A stretch of 64,000 nt of DNA from Gigaspora margarita (lineage: Eukaryota > Glomeromycota > Glomeromycetes > Diversisporales > Gigasporaceae). The position numbers and the translations under genes were made by a program. Positions within the stretch are counted from its first letter, which is position 1. Each line of letters starts with the position of its first letter. The stretch lies in NCBI GenBank assembly GCA_009809945.1, contig WTPW01000556.1:287428-351427 (forward strand), written 5' to 3'. The notes beneath the pieces were generated by a model. The model ran no database searches. It saw only the letters and a program-made list of their open reading frames with translations, and had not been told where the DNA came from. Positions 12,813-23,499 of this stretch are shown piece after piece.

Positions 12813-13037
12813 TCATTAGCTAATATTTATGTTATATTTTCTGATTGTATATTTATTGAACTTATCATTTATTAAATTTATTAAAATAAAATAAAAAATA
12901 AAATAAAATAATAATAATATTTAAATTATTTTTTTTCCTCTCTTTGGTGCTTTATCATTACTCTTTTCTACTGTCTTACCCTTTTTCACCCTTTTCCTCT
13001 TTCTTTTTCTACCTTCTTGCTCTCTTTCTATTACACT

Positions 13038-13655
13038 CTCATATCTTTATCCACATCCTCTTCTTCAACTTTTTCAACTTCAATTTCACTATCACCACCT
13101 TTATCACCCTCACCCTCCTTAACACCAGTCTCTTCTGGAGTTGTAATTTCTAGGGGTTGGTCTCTACTACTTTTTGAAGTAGGAGCTTCAGTTGTTGCCC
13201 TGTTGTTGCTGTTGTTGCTCCTGTTACTTTTGTTGTTGCTTTTGATGTTTCTGCATTTGATGTTGATGCTGTTGCTGCTTTTGATGTTGATGCTATTGCT
13301 GCTTTCGATATTGCTGCTTTTAATGTTGATGCTGTTGCTTTTGTTGATGTTGTTGTTTCTGCTATTTGTTTTTTTAATTCCATTCTTAGTGCAGCCAACG
13401 ATGATGTTGATACTGCTGTAGGACTTGGAAGTAATGATTTACTGCTTCTTGGTGTTTCTGTTAGTTTTATATAACTGCCACTTTTTCTACTTTTTTGTGT
13501 TCTTATATTATATCCTCTACGGGCCTCATCAGATAATGCCCAACTTGGCAATCTGGTGGCAGTACACATTCGGTATCAACACAATCGCCATAGTGCCATT
13601 TGAATATTCTTTTGTTTTTTAGCTGAAGCAATTTGATATACAGATCTATTTGTTT
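13038..13655 (-). pseudogene. Decayed minus-strand gene, last exon (Ala/Thr/Ser-rich then acidic tail)
   Basis: Product unknown. Read on the minus strand from about 13655, a frame gives VYQIASAKKQKNIQMALWRL, an in-frame TGA, then a 139-residue frame (13569-13150) with ATRLPSWALSDEARRGYNIR followed by a long Ala/Thr/Ser/Lys-rich stretch. A second frame continues as TTPEETGVKEGEGDKGGD and an acidic tail to about 13038, so at least one frameshift is needed. The Leu-rich plus-strand frame over the same DNA (13017-13421) is the complement of these Ala/Ser codons. The gene continues upstream in the pieces at 13806-13985, 14069-14195 and 18935-19382. No family was recognised. Confidence 0.5.
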
Positions 13656-13805
13656 ATAGAACAACTATTTTAACTAGATAATATATATTAGACCTATTAA
13701 AAAAACATTATTGAAATACATTAACTCAAATTATGGGATTAAATTAGTTAATATTACAATAAATACATCTTTGAGAATAATATAGAGCCCATGCTACTAT
13801 TTATC

Positions 13806-13985
13806 GATACAACCAACTTCCTTTCTCCCTCCTTCTTCTTATTCATAACCCATTCCTAGACCAAATAGTATGCATTACTATCTTTGTTCATTATCAACAA
13901 CTCCAAATCGTCTGTAAATAATGCCTTATTCTTTTATTCCCAATTTGATCAAAAATGTCAAACCTTTACACCTTCTTTTCCTCTT
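13806..13985 (-). pseudogene. Decayed minus-strand gene, internal exon
   Basis: It follows an acceptor ATTAG at the end of an intron of about 83 bp (13986-14068). The frame set by the donor at 14069 reads SNWE, one stop, KNKALFTDDLELLIMNKDSN, AYYLV, a TAG and then EWVMNKKKEGERKLVVS. Two TGA stops (13960-13958, 13951-13949) and the TAG (13858-13856) sit where Trp codons changed by G-to-A would fit. This composition, and a frame carried across the intron, argue for a real former exon. Function unknown. Confidence 0.45.
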
Positions 13986-14068
13986 CTAATTATTTTATAA
14001 AAAAACAACAATAAAAAATAATAGTTTAAATAACATTTACACAAAAACAAACTTTATATTATTCTTAC

Positions 14069-14195
14069 CTTATTACTTTAGTATTTCTCCCAATTCAGGC
14101 AAGATTGTGGGCCTTTTTTACACCATCAGAGTTTATCAGCTCAGTGCATCTCTGTGTCTTGTAGTTTTGTTTTAAATTTTTTCAATCATGCTATG
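14069..14195 (-). pseudogene. Decayed minus-strand gene, exon cut by the hAT element
   Basis: A minus-strand frame with LINSDGVKKAHNLA and IGRNTKVIR ends at a good donor (AAG then GTAAGA, 14069/14068). The 5' side of this exon ends at the hAT target duplication GTGTTGCC (14195-14202). The exon appears to continue beyond the transposon at 18850 and upward, where TACTAAC plus AATTACCAAG gives a branch site and acceptor. Confidence 0.4.
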
Positions 14196-14202
14196 TGTTG
14201 CC

Positions 14203-15240
14203 TAGTGATCGTACCCTAAGGTATGATAACCGGTTAACCACTAGGTTACCCAGATATCCAGATTATGAAATTGATTAATGGGTCATTAATTAAGTTATCC
14301 AGTTAACCTATCTGGTTAACCTAAGATATATATATTAAGCAATTTTAATTATTAATATACAACCAATTGAGTTGCTTTCATACAAATAATTTATCTTTAT
14401 TTAACCTGATCTACGTATCTGGTTTTGTTGACTTATAACTCAGGTTATGACCAGTTTTTTGCATATTGTATGTATATATCAGTACGTTGTATCTGTGTTA
14501 AAAAATCTCGTGCAATATCATGTATACAGCATTTTATTAAATTGCTGTATTTATACATAATTGCAACATGTAGCAAGATCGTGAGTTTGATATGCATGTA
14601 AAGAGTTAATAAGATATGTATAATCTATACGGCTTATTTATCATATACATGTAATATTTATTTGAATCTTTATATAGCTAGAGCACTAGGTTGATAATTA
14701 TCAATTAATTATAGTGGTTTTTTAAAAATCAAATTTGATACGATAAAAAATTTTTTAAGATTTTACTTTGGCGACATTTGCATATGATTTGGAATAAATC
14801 ATTCATTTTATCAAATAATAAATTTAGAAGTTAATTTATTCAAATCAAAAAAAATATCAATAAGATTTTACTTTGCAACATTTGCATATGATTTTTCATT
14901 TTATCAAATGATTAAGATTTTACTTTGGCGACATTTGCATATGATTTGGAATAAATCATTCATTTTATCAAATGATAAATTTAGAGTTAATTTATTCAAA
15001 TCAAAAAATATCAAGAAAAATATATACGTACAATTTTAAATTCTTGCTGATACATCAAAATAAATAATAAATTAGTAAAGACTCAAAATTTAAAATAAAT
15101 AGTTTGAAAATACGATACTATAATTTTAAAAAAAAAATATTTGATAAAAATTCTAGCGAGAAAGATACTACTGCTCTATTGGATAAAAAACACAAAAAAC
15201 AAAAAAAATACCTAATGCAAATTTGTCAGAATTATCTTAA
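14203..15240. other. hAT left subterminal non-coding region
   Basis: GGTTAACC-like motifs cluster in 14228-14330. A direct repeat of about 95 bp (TTTTACTTTGGCGACATTTG through AATTTATTCAAATCAAAAAA) lies at 14757-14852 and 14911-15006, with a partial copy between them. No coding is seen. Confidence 0.65.
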
Positions 15241-15992
15241 TCTGAAGTCTCTACATCAGATAAACGCAATAATATAGTTGATGATATATCTGTAGAATGC
15301 GATAATTCAGTCAATAATAATGACATATTAGATGAACGTAATAATCAATACGAAAATAGCCTGGTTAATGAATATAAATATAACCTGGTTGATGAATACG
15401 ATGATAATCTGGTTAATGATGATGATAATTACTTAATTAATGATAATAATAATAACCAGGTTATTGAAGATAATCAAGATAATCAAGATAATACACTTCA
15501 TTCAATCTTACAAAGCCAACCCAAAAATATGTCAAAAACACCAAATTTAAAAGAAATAAAGTTAATTCCTATTATAAACCATTCAGGGTGAAGTTGGATT
15601 TGTCTTATTATCAACGTTATGAAGCTGTACCACCCTACAAAACAATTGTAAGTTGTTTAGTAGAAGTTCATAAAAATAATAAAAGTGAATTATGTGGACA
15701 TCTTATGGGGTTAGTAGATAGTTCAACAGGAAATTATATTGGGCACTTAGCAACACGACATGGTATTACAGAAAGTTCACATAATAAAAAAATAAAACAA
15801 CCTTTATCTTTACAACTTCAAATTGATAAAATGATTTATGGTAATCCAGAACGTAAGCGTCGTTTAGATCAAAAATTTGTTGAACTTTTAATTAAGGATC
15901 AACAACCATTAAATATTCGAAATAATGAGGGTCTTACAGATTTTATTGCAGAATTTGATCCATCATACCAATTTCCGAGTGAAAGATTTTGA
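15241..15992 (+). pseudogene. hAT transposase N-terminal part (acidic leader and BED-like region)
   Basis: From about 15255 one frame encodes an Asn/Asp-rich leader (NNDILDERNNQYENSLVNE). This frame stops at a TGA near 15591 and coding continues in another frame from 15588. That second part (134 residues) contains SELCGHLMGLVDSSTGNYIG and HLATRHGIT, like the second half of a BED zinc finger (Thr-Gly-Asn followed by His-x4-His). The expected first Cys pair is not intact. Stop TGA at 15990-15992 is followed in the same frame by more transposase. BED fingers bind the transposon ends. Confidence 0.7.
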
Positions 15993-15998
15993 AGACAA

Positions 15999-16499
15999 TT
16001 GCTTTCTGAAGCATATGAAAATACTAAACAATCATTACTAGATATATTTGAAAAAAATATTATATCATGCTCACTAACCTGTGATTTATGGACTGGGCAT
16101 AATAGATTAAGATACTTGGGTGTAACTTGTTCGTACGTTGATACTAATTTTCAATTACAAGAAACTATTCTTTCTATTAATTATCTTCTTTATCCACATA
16201 CTGGCAAAATTATTGCTGAAGCATTAAATTCAATTATTAATGAATGGAATCTTAGTAATAAAGTTTTTTCAATTACTACAGATAATGGTAGTAATATGAT
16301 TAAAGCACTAGATTTAATGCAAGATATAATTCGTATCCCATGTACGGCACATACTCTCCAGCTAGTTGTTGGAAAAGGTCTTTTAGAAATAGAAGATTTA
16401 GTTAAACATGCAAAAAAACTTATGCTATACTTTACTACTCCCAAACAAACTCAACGGCTTTTGGAAGCTCAAAAAAAATTTAATTGTAATGAAAATATT
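15999..16499 (+). pseudogene. hAT transposase catalytic core, exon before the intron
   Basis: This directly continues the 15588 frame after one stop. The sequence ISCSLTCDLWTGHNRLRYLG and then ITTDNGSNMIKAL and PCTAHTLQLVVGKGL follow the standard hAT order: T-x-D-x-W with the first catalytic Asp, the (T/D)DN(A/G)xN block, and the C-x-x-H block before the insertion domain. Coding ends at a consensus donor GTAAGT (16500-16505). About 167 codons are open. Confidence 0.85.
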
Positions 16500-16531
16500 G
16501 TAAGTATTTTCTTATATTCAAATATAAATTA

Positions 16532-17077
16532 TTACGGATGATCTGAAATTGGATGATTGGGTATATACGATTTTTAAAAATTTTTAGAGCCTTTTTTATT
16601 AGCTTTTTTTTAGTAAGAATTTAGGATTAGAATTTAGTTAAAAGAGAATAGATAGATTTTAGTAACTCGAATAATTAGTTTTAGTAGCTTTTGCCCAAGC
16701 CTCTTTTACTGCATTAACAAATGCGGTAGGTTTAAAATCAAGCAAGCATTCTAAAACTTTTTTAGAAATATAGCAGGTAAACTTTCCATCTTTAGTAATT
16801 TCTGCTTTGTAAGGAGTCATATGAGGTAATTTCGTATCCTAACAACACACTTTTTTTAAGTAGAGGCAGTTTATTCGTTATTGTTTAAGGTAGCTATTCT
16901 ATGAAAAGCTTTGCCATCTTTGTCAATTTCTTCATATTCAATAAATAAGTTATTAGGCGCAGGAATTCTAGACAACAAATCTCAACATTTTTTAACCTGT
17001 CCAACAAAACTGAAATAACCTTCATCAGTATCAAAGAACCCAAATTTCACTACCATCCAACTTTACAATTATCCGTG
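16532..17077. mobile_element. Mutator-like (Pack-type) insertion, 546 bp, 10-bp TSD
   Basis: ATATAAATTA occurs immediately on both sides (16522-16531 and 17078-17087). The ends are imperfect inverted repeats: TTACGGAT...TTGGATG on the left and CACGGAT...TTGGATG on the reversed right. A 9-11 bp duplication is characteristic of Mutator-like elements. There is no transposase; instead the interior holds gene-like frames on the minus strand. This resembles a Pack-MULE, but the superfamily call is inference from TSD length. Confidence 0.65.
16659..17046 (-). pseudogene. Gene fragment inside the Mutator-like insertion
   Basis: Two minus-strand frames are present. From about 17046 to 16871 one reads FFDTDEGYFSFVGQVKK, a stop, then NLFIEYEEIDKDGKAFHRIA and a stop. 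From 16820 to 16659 another reads MTPYKAEITKDGKFTCYISK and DFKPTAFVNAVKEAWAKATK (53 residues). The amino-acid composition is protein-like and not a by-product of the hAT strand. I do not recognise the family. It could be a captured host gene piece or a decayed short element protein. Confidence 0.5.
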
Positions 17078-17221
17078 ATATAAATTAAGTTTGTGAAACT
17101 ACTAATATTTAATAAAACAATCCTTTATTAAAAATTAGTTTAAAATTCTTTCTTTAAATTATAGCCTTTTCTTTATAGCAGTTTAGTTACTAAATAAAAG
17201 TTTTTTTTTAATTTTAATTAG

Positions 17222-18001
17222 GACCTTTCTCAAAATGATCAAGAATTAGTATAATTGCTGATGTGCCAACAAGATGGAATTCTTCTTAACTTGCTTGGCA
17301 ACGGCTAATTAAAATTCAAAATATAATTGACCCTATGATTACAACGCTATCCTTAGATAAAGATACTCAAAAAGAAGCAACACAATTAAAAAAATTAATC
17401 TTACTGAAACTGAGTGGGAAGCTATAACAAGTCTTATCACAATACTTGAACCATTTGCAGAGGCTACTGAATTATTAGGAGGTAGTAAATATTCAACAAT
17501 AAGTTTCATGTAGTAAGTATAGTGTTGTACAATACTATTAACTATTATTGGCAAGTACCATCCGAAGAAGGAATGCTGGCTGCATTACTAGATCCTCGAT
17601 GTAAAACATTGAGTTTTACTTCAGAATCTCTAAGGTCTAGAACTTACAATTCATTGCATGAAGTATATAGATAGCACCAAAACCAAATAGACATATCATC
17701 TATTAAGCAACCACTACGACCTACAAGCAAATTATTAGCTACTATGTTTCGATCAAATAATACACATATGGATGAAATTTCTGACTATATTGGAACGCCA
17801 GAAATTTCTTATGACCAATGTCCATTTGAATAGTAGAAAAGTAATCAAAATCGTTTTCCGGTTCTAGCTTATTTGGCATGAAAATATCTAGCTATTTTAG
17901 CTACTTCAACACCTAGCGAGAGGCTATTTAGTGAAGCTGGAAATATTATGTCTACTAAAAGAGTGAATCTTTTACCTATTACACTTGAGCATTTAATTTT
18001 T
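17222..18001 (+). pseudogene. hAT transposase C-terminal exon with hATC dimerisation domain
   Basis: After the acceptor the frame gives DLSQNDQELV, shifts, then IADVPTRWNSS (the D-V-P-T-R-W-N-S block that carries a conserved hAT Trp), ITILEPFAEATELLGGSKYS, and further on MLAALLDPRC. The end is a clear hATC region: RFPVLAYLA, KYLAILATSTPSERLFSEAG, then STKRVNLLP. Stops interrupt it: TAG-TAG at 17831-17836 replaces the usual Trp pair before K-x-N-x-x-x-F-P, and TGA at 17879 replaces an expected Arg. Frameshifts lie near 17250, 17390 and 17520. Not functional. Confidence 0.85.
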
Positions 18002-18842
18002 TAAACAAAAATCGTTATGCTGTTGGTGATATTTTTCCAAGTAAATTTAAGCTACAACAAGAAATTTTTTTAAACACATACATTAATAAATTTTTTGTTT
18101 TTTTAGAACAAAACCGTATTAAAGCGAATAAGTAGTATATATTTTTTTCAGGTAAGAATACCTCATTATAATATATATATACGTATATATATTTTTTTTT
18201 AAGCATTATTTTATATTATTTATATGTAATAATATATAATTACCGATCTTTATTTACTTTATATCAAAATTCAATTTTATCAATTTAGTTTGATACATAC
18301 AAGTTGAGAAGTTGAGAATATGTAGTAAGAAATTTTAATATCTATTAATGTATTGGGTTAAATTAATTGGATTAACATAATAAACCTTTTATTAAGGGTC
18401 TTGTTTTCTGAACTAACCCTGATCAAATACAACTTTGAAACAAACGTATCAAATAAGTCGGGTGTTATCGAATCACATATAATTGAAAATTTTATTTTAC
18501 ATGGCTTAAGCAAATTTTTTGAATTAGATATTAGAAAAATTATATATATACTGCAATCGTTTATATATAATGTAGTCACACAAATTATACATAGCACTTT
18601 TAATAAAATATAATCATTTATTTGAATCAGTAAATTTCTTAAAATTATAAAACTTATGTGAAATCATAATCTGCAAGATTACACCTTGCAAAAAACGATA
18701 ACCCATATTTAATCTGCCTATAAAGAGGTTATATCCGGATATAACTGTTACCCTTTTATTCTAATAGGATATAAAACCGGATATTGGATTTTATTAAAGG
18801 GTATAACCTTTCAGATAAAGAGTTAACCGGGTATGAACACTA
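18002..18842. other. hAT right subterminal non-coding region
   Basis: AT-rich, with ATATAT runs near 18165-18195. Repeated GGTTATATCCGGATATAAC / GGATATAAAACCGGATAT motifs occur in the last 150 bp before the right TIR. Overlapping open frames at 18358-18613 on both strands have no domain. Confidence 0.6.
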
Positions 18843-18934
18843 GTGTTGCCAGTATCCAGGCAACTTCTTGGTAATTGTTAGTATTAAATATTTTCTAATA
18901 TCGTTTCTTTGTGATTTTTATTTTTTTGCTGGAT

Positions 18935-19382
18935 CTAGTTTTTGGGACATTAATTGGCCTTCCTCAATTAACATCTTAATTTCATTCTATAAAACAAAAA
19001 AAATGATAAAAAAAACCAAAAAAAAGAGAATGATTATAATATATTTACCTGAAGATAGGATGATTGTACCTAGTTAATGGACTTGGTAGCCTGCTACCAG
19101 ATGAACTACTAGAACTTCTCTTGCTGCTACTACTTGTTGAACTTCTGCTACTAGTACTAGACCTTTTATCTCTTCTACTTTTTTCATTACTACTAGTAGT
19201 GCTTGCACTACTAGTAGTACTTGGGCTCAGTATTTTGGTCTTTTTCTTTTTTTTCTTGGCTTGGATAGTAGCAATTGCAGCTGCAACTGCTATAAATCTT
19301 ACATTTTGTTTCTTATATTTTTTTGACCTCTTTGTGCCATCTTGCTGCTTTCAGCTTTGGGAATATTCTTTTCTTTATCCAT
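18935..19382 (-). pseudogene. Decayed minus-strand gene, first exons (Ser/Lys-rich)
   Basis: Read on the minus strand from ATG at 19382: MDKEKNIPKAESSKMAQRGQ. Then, after a one-base slip in an A7 run, KKQNVRFIAVAAAIATIQAK, a poly-Lys stretch and a Ser/Arg-rich tract ending RLPSPLTRYNHPIF. A donor (CAG then GTAAAT) lies at 19049/19048 and an acceptor (TTTATAG) precedes 18986, followed by NEIKMLIEEGQLMSQKLDPA. The plus-strand Leu-rich frame (19064-19399) is the complement of the Ser codons. Function unknown; the pieces at 13038-14195 are its probable continuation beyond the hAT insertion. Confidence 0.5.
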
Positions 19383-19570
19383 TTTACCAAGAGAGATAGA
19401 GAAATAAAAGAGAAAGAAATGAAAGATAAAGAAAACGAGAGAGAAGAAAATAAGAGAAAAAGAAAACAAGAGAGAAAGAAAATAAGAAAGAAAAAAATGA
19501 GAGAAAAAGAAAATAAGAGAGAATTGATATATGTGTGTGTGTATATATATGTGTGTATATATGTGTAAAA
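19383..19570. repeat. Purine tract and TG/TA microsatellite
   Basis: About 130 bp of GAGAAAGAAA-type purine sequence on the plus strand, then TGTGTGTGTATATATATGTG-type sequence near 19531-19566. It lies just upstream of the decayed minus-strand gene, where a pyrimidine-rich promoter element could be, but nothing specific shows this. Confidence 0.6.
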
Positions 19571-20022
19571 TGTTAATTTAATGTTGAATTGAAATTGATG
19601 AAGAAAATTCTTGGGAATGATACCATCCTTTTATAATTTCGATAGGCTATATGGTAATTATCTTCTGCATTGTCTTATTTTTCCTGATATTGAATTAAAA
19701 TTTTCTAATAATACCTTTTATTTGAGCAAATATTAATATCATTATAATAACATTAATTAAATAAATAATTATATTAAAATCATACACCTTTCATATACCT
19801 TTTGCTTAAATGATATACAAATGACTTGATTGTCACATGTATTATCTTCAGTCTTAGATAAAAATTGATTATAAATATTACTATCGAAGTAATATTAATG
19901 ATTAAATAAATGATTACATTAAAATAATTTACTTTTCATTTAAATGATATTGACTTAATACTCAAATGAAAATTGAACAATATAAAAATTATATTTAATA
20001 TCATTATAATATCAATAAATAC
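19571..20022. repeat. Diverged satellite copies upstream of the 172-bp array
   Basis: Degraded versions of the array unit are recognisable (ATTAATTAAATAAATAATTA, ATTAAATAAATGATTACATT, AATAATTTACTTTTCATTTA). They suggest that the array was once longer and that only the middle has been homogenised. Confidence 0.6.
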
Positions 20023-23000
20023 ACAATTTATATTAATATCATTAATTAAATAATTGATTACATTAAAACAATTTACCTTTATTTGCTTGAATGATATGCA
20101 TGTGATCAGAGTATTGTTTTCTTGACCTTAAAATAAATAAATAAAAAACAATGCCAAATCTTTGACAATTCCTATTCATATAGCTGAATAATATACAATT
20201 TATATTAATATCATTAATTAAATAATTGATTACATTAAAACAATTTACCTTTATTTGCTTGAATGATATGCATGTGATCAGAGTATTGTTTTCTTGACCT
20301 TAAAATAAATAAATAAAAAACAATGCCAAATCTTTGACAATTCCTATTCATATAGCTGAATAATATACAATTTATATTAATATCATTAATTAAATAATTG
20401 ATTACATTAAAACAATTTACCTTTATTTGCTTGAATGATATGCATGTGATCAGAGTATTGTTTTCTTGACCTTAAAATAAATAAATAAAAAACAATGCCA
20501 AATCTTTGACAATTCCTATTCATATAGCTGAATAATATACAATTTATATTAATATCATTAATTAAATAATTGATTACATTAAAACAATTTACCTTTATTT
20601 GCTTGAATGATATGCATGTGATCAGAGTATTGTTTTCTTGACCTTAAAATAAATAAATAAAAAACAATGCCAAATCTTTGACAATTCCTATTCATATAGC
20701 TGAATAATATACAATTTATATTAATATCATTAATTAAATAATTGATTACATTAAAACAATTTACCTTTATTTGCTTGAATGATATGCATGTGATCAGAGT
20801 ATTGTTTTCTTGACCTTAAAATAAATAAATAAAAAACAATGCCAAATCTTTGACAATTCCTATTCATATAGCTGAATAATATACAATTTATATTAATATC
20901 ATTAATTAAATAATTGATTACATTAAAACAATTTACCTTTATTTGCTTGAATGATATGCATGTGATCAGAGTATTGTTTTCTTGACCTTAAAATAAATAA
21001 ATAAAAAACAATGCCAAATCTTTGACAATTCCTATTCATATAGCTGAATAATATACAATTTATATTAATATCATTAATTAAATAATTGATTACATTAAAA
21101 CAATTTACCTTTATTTGCTTGAATGATATGCATGTGATCAGAGTATTGTTTTCTTGACCTTAAAATAAATAAATAAAAAACAATGCCAAATCTTTGACAA
21201 TTCCTATTCATATAGCTGAATAATATACAATTTATATTAATATCATTAATTAAATAATTGATTACATTAAAACAATTTACCTTTATTTGCTTGAATGATA
21301 TGCATGTGATCAGAGTATTGTTTTCTTGACCTTAAAATAAATAAATAAAAAACAATGCCAAATCTTTGACAATTCCTATTCATATAGCTGAATAATATAC
21401 AATTTATATTAATATCATTAATTAAATAATTGATTACATTAAAACAATTTACCTTTATTTGCTTGAATGATATGCATGTGATCAGAGTATTGTTTTCTTG
21501 ACCTTAAAATAAATAAATAAAAAACAATGCCAAATCTTTGACAATTCCTATTCATATAGCTGAATAATATACAATTTATATTAATATCATTAATTAAATA
21601 ATTGATTACATTAAAACAATTTACCTTTATTTGCTTGAATGATATGCATGTGATCAGAGTATTGTTTTCTTGACCTTAAAATAAATAAATAAAAAACAAT
21701 GCCAAATCTTTGACAATTCCTATTCATATAGCTGAATAATATACAATTTATATTAATATCATTAATTAAATAATTGATTACATTAAAACAATTTACCTTT
21801 ATTTGCTTGAATGATATGCATGTGATCAGAGTATTGTTTTCTTGACCTTAAAATAAATAAATAAAAAACAATGCCAAATCTTTGACAATTCCTATTCATA
21901 TAGCTGAATAATATACAATTTATATTAATATCATTAATTAAATAATTGATTACATTAAAACAATTTACCTTTATTTGCTTGAATGATATGCATGTGATCA
22001 GAGTATTGTTTTCTTGACCTTAAAATAAATAAATAAAAAACAATGCCAAATCTTTGACAATTCCTATTCATATAGCTGAATAATATACAATTTATATTAA
22101 TATCATTAATTAAATAATTGATTACATTAAAACAATTTACCTTTATTTGCTTGAATGATATGCATGTGATCAGAGTATTGTTTTCTTGACCTTAAAATAA
22201 ATAAATAAAAAACAATGCCAAATCTTTGACAATTCCTATTCATATAGCTGAATAATATACAATTTATATTAATATCATTAATTAAATAATTGATTACATT
22301 AAAACAATTTACCTTTATTTGCTTGAATGATATGCATGTGATCAGAGTATTGTTTTCTTGACCTTAAAATAAATAAATAAAAAACAATGCCAAATCTTTG
22401 ACAATTCCTATTCATATAGCTGAATAATATACAATTTATATTAATATCATTAATTAAATAATTGATTACATTAAAACAATTTACCTTTATTTGCTTGAAT
22501 GATATGCATGTGATCAGAGTATTGTTTTCTTGACCTTAAAATAAATAAATAAAAAACAATGCCAAATCTTTGACAATTCCTATTCATATAGCTGAATAAT
22601 ATACAATTTATATTAATATCATTAATTAAATAATTGATTACATTAAAACAATTTACCTTTATTTGCTTGAATGATATGCATGTGATCAGAGTATTGTTTT
22701 CTTGACCTTAAAATAAATAAATAAAAAACAATGCCAAATCTTTGACAATTCCTATTCATATAGCTGAATAATATACAATTTATATTAATATCATTAATTA
22801 AATAATTGATTACATTAAAACAATTTACCTTTATTTGCTTGAATGATATGCATGTGATCAGAGTATTGTTTTCTTGACCTTAAAATAAATAAATAAAAAA
22901 CAATGCCAAATCTTTGACAATTCCTATTCATATAGCTGAATAATATACAATTTATATTAATATCATTAATTAAATAATTGATTACATTAAAACAATTTAC

Positions 23001-23462
23001 CTTTATTTGCTTGAATGATATGCATGTGATCAGAGTATTGTTTTCTTGACCTTAAAATAAATAAATAAAAAACAATGCCAAATCTTTGACAATTCCTATT
23101 CATATAGCTGAATAATATACAATTTATATTAATATCATTAATTAAATAATTGATTACATTAAAACAATTTACCTTTATTTGCTTGAATGATATGCATGTG
23201 ATCAGAGTATTGTTTTCTTGACCTTAAAATAAATAAATAAAAAACAATGCCAAATCTTTGACAATTCCTATTCATATAGCTGAATAATATACAATTTATA
23301 TTAATATCATTAATTAAATAATTGATTACATTAAAACAATTTACCTTTATTTGCTTGAATGATATGCATGTGATCAGAGTATTGTTTTCTTGACCTTAAA
23401 ATAAATAAATAAAAAACAATGCCAAATCTTTGACAATTCCTATTCATATAGCTGAATAATAT
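20023..23462. repeat. 172-bp satellite array, 20 tandem copies
   Basis: The unit starts ACAATTTATATTAATATC and ends before the next ACAATT. Starts at 20023, 20195, 20367 and so on to 23463 are exactly 172 bp apart, so 20 full units plus a short partial are present. By eye all copies are identical; lines 43 lines apart in the listing (2580 bp, 15 units) read the same. The unit is AT-rich, with GATATGCATGTGATCAGAG and TTTTCTTGACC as its most complex parts. No coding. Diverged copies flank it on both sides. Confidence 0.97.
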
Positions 23463-23499
23463 ACAATTTATATTAATATCATATCACTTAATATTATTA

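Larger units (their letters stand above)
16500..17221 (+). other. Intron of the hAT transposase, holding a nested insertion
   Basis: Donor GTAAGT at 16500 and acceptor TTTTAATTAG ending at 17221. Removing the 546-bp insertion and one copy of its duplication leaves an intron of about 166 bp. Exon 2 begins in phase (DLSQNDQELV). The insertion, being intronic, may have been tolerated while the transposase was still active. Confidence 0.6.
14203..18842 (+). mobile_element. hAT transposon, 4.64 kb, 8-bp TSD GTGTTGCC
   Basis: The terminal inverted repeats are TAGTGATCGTACCC on the left and GGGTATGAACACTA on the right. Both flanks carry the identical 8-bp duplication GTGTTGCC (14195-14202 and 18843-18850), the length used by hAT transposases. 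Subterminal GGTTAACC / GGTTAACCTA and ATCCGGATAT motifs are repeated near both ends, as is common for hAT transposase binding. The coding region is on the plus strand and carries a BED-like segment, the RNase H-like core and a C-terminal hATC dimerisation domain, all interrupted by stops and frameshifts. The target is a decayed minus-strand gene. Confidence 0.9.

Noticed and set aside
13017..13421. Leu/Ser-rich plus-strand protein of 134 residues
   Set aside because: It is the complement of Ala/Thr/Ser codon repeats read on the minus strand, where a better protein-like frame with upstream exons exists.
19064..19399. Leu-rich plus-strand membrane protein of 111 residues
   Set aside because: It is the complement of the Ser/Lys-rich minus-strand exon; no start context or helix pattern supports it.
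20023..23462. CRISPR array or other spacer array
   Set aside because: The 172-bp units are contiguous and identical with no variable spacers, and the genome is eukaryotic in character.
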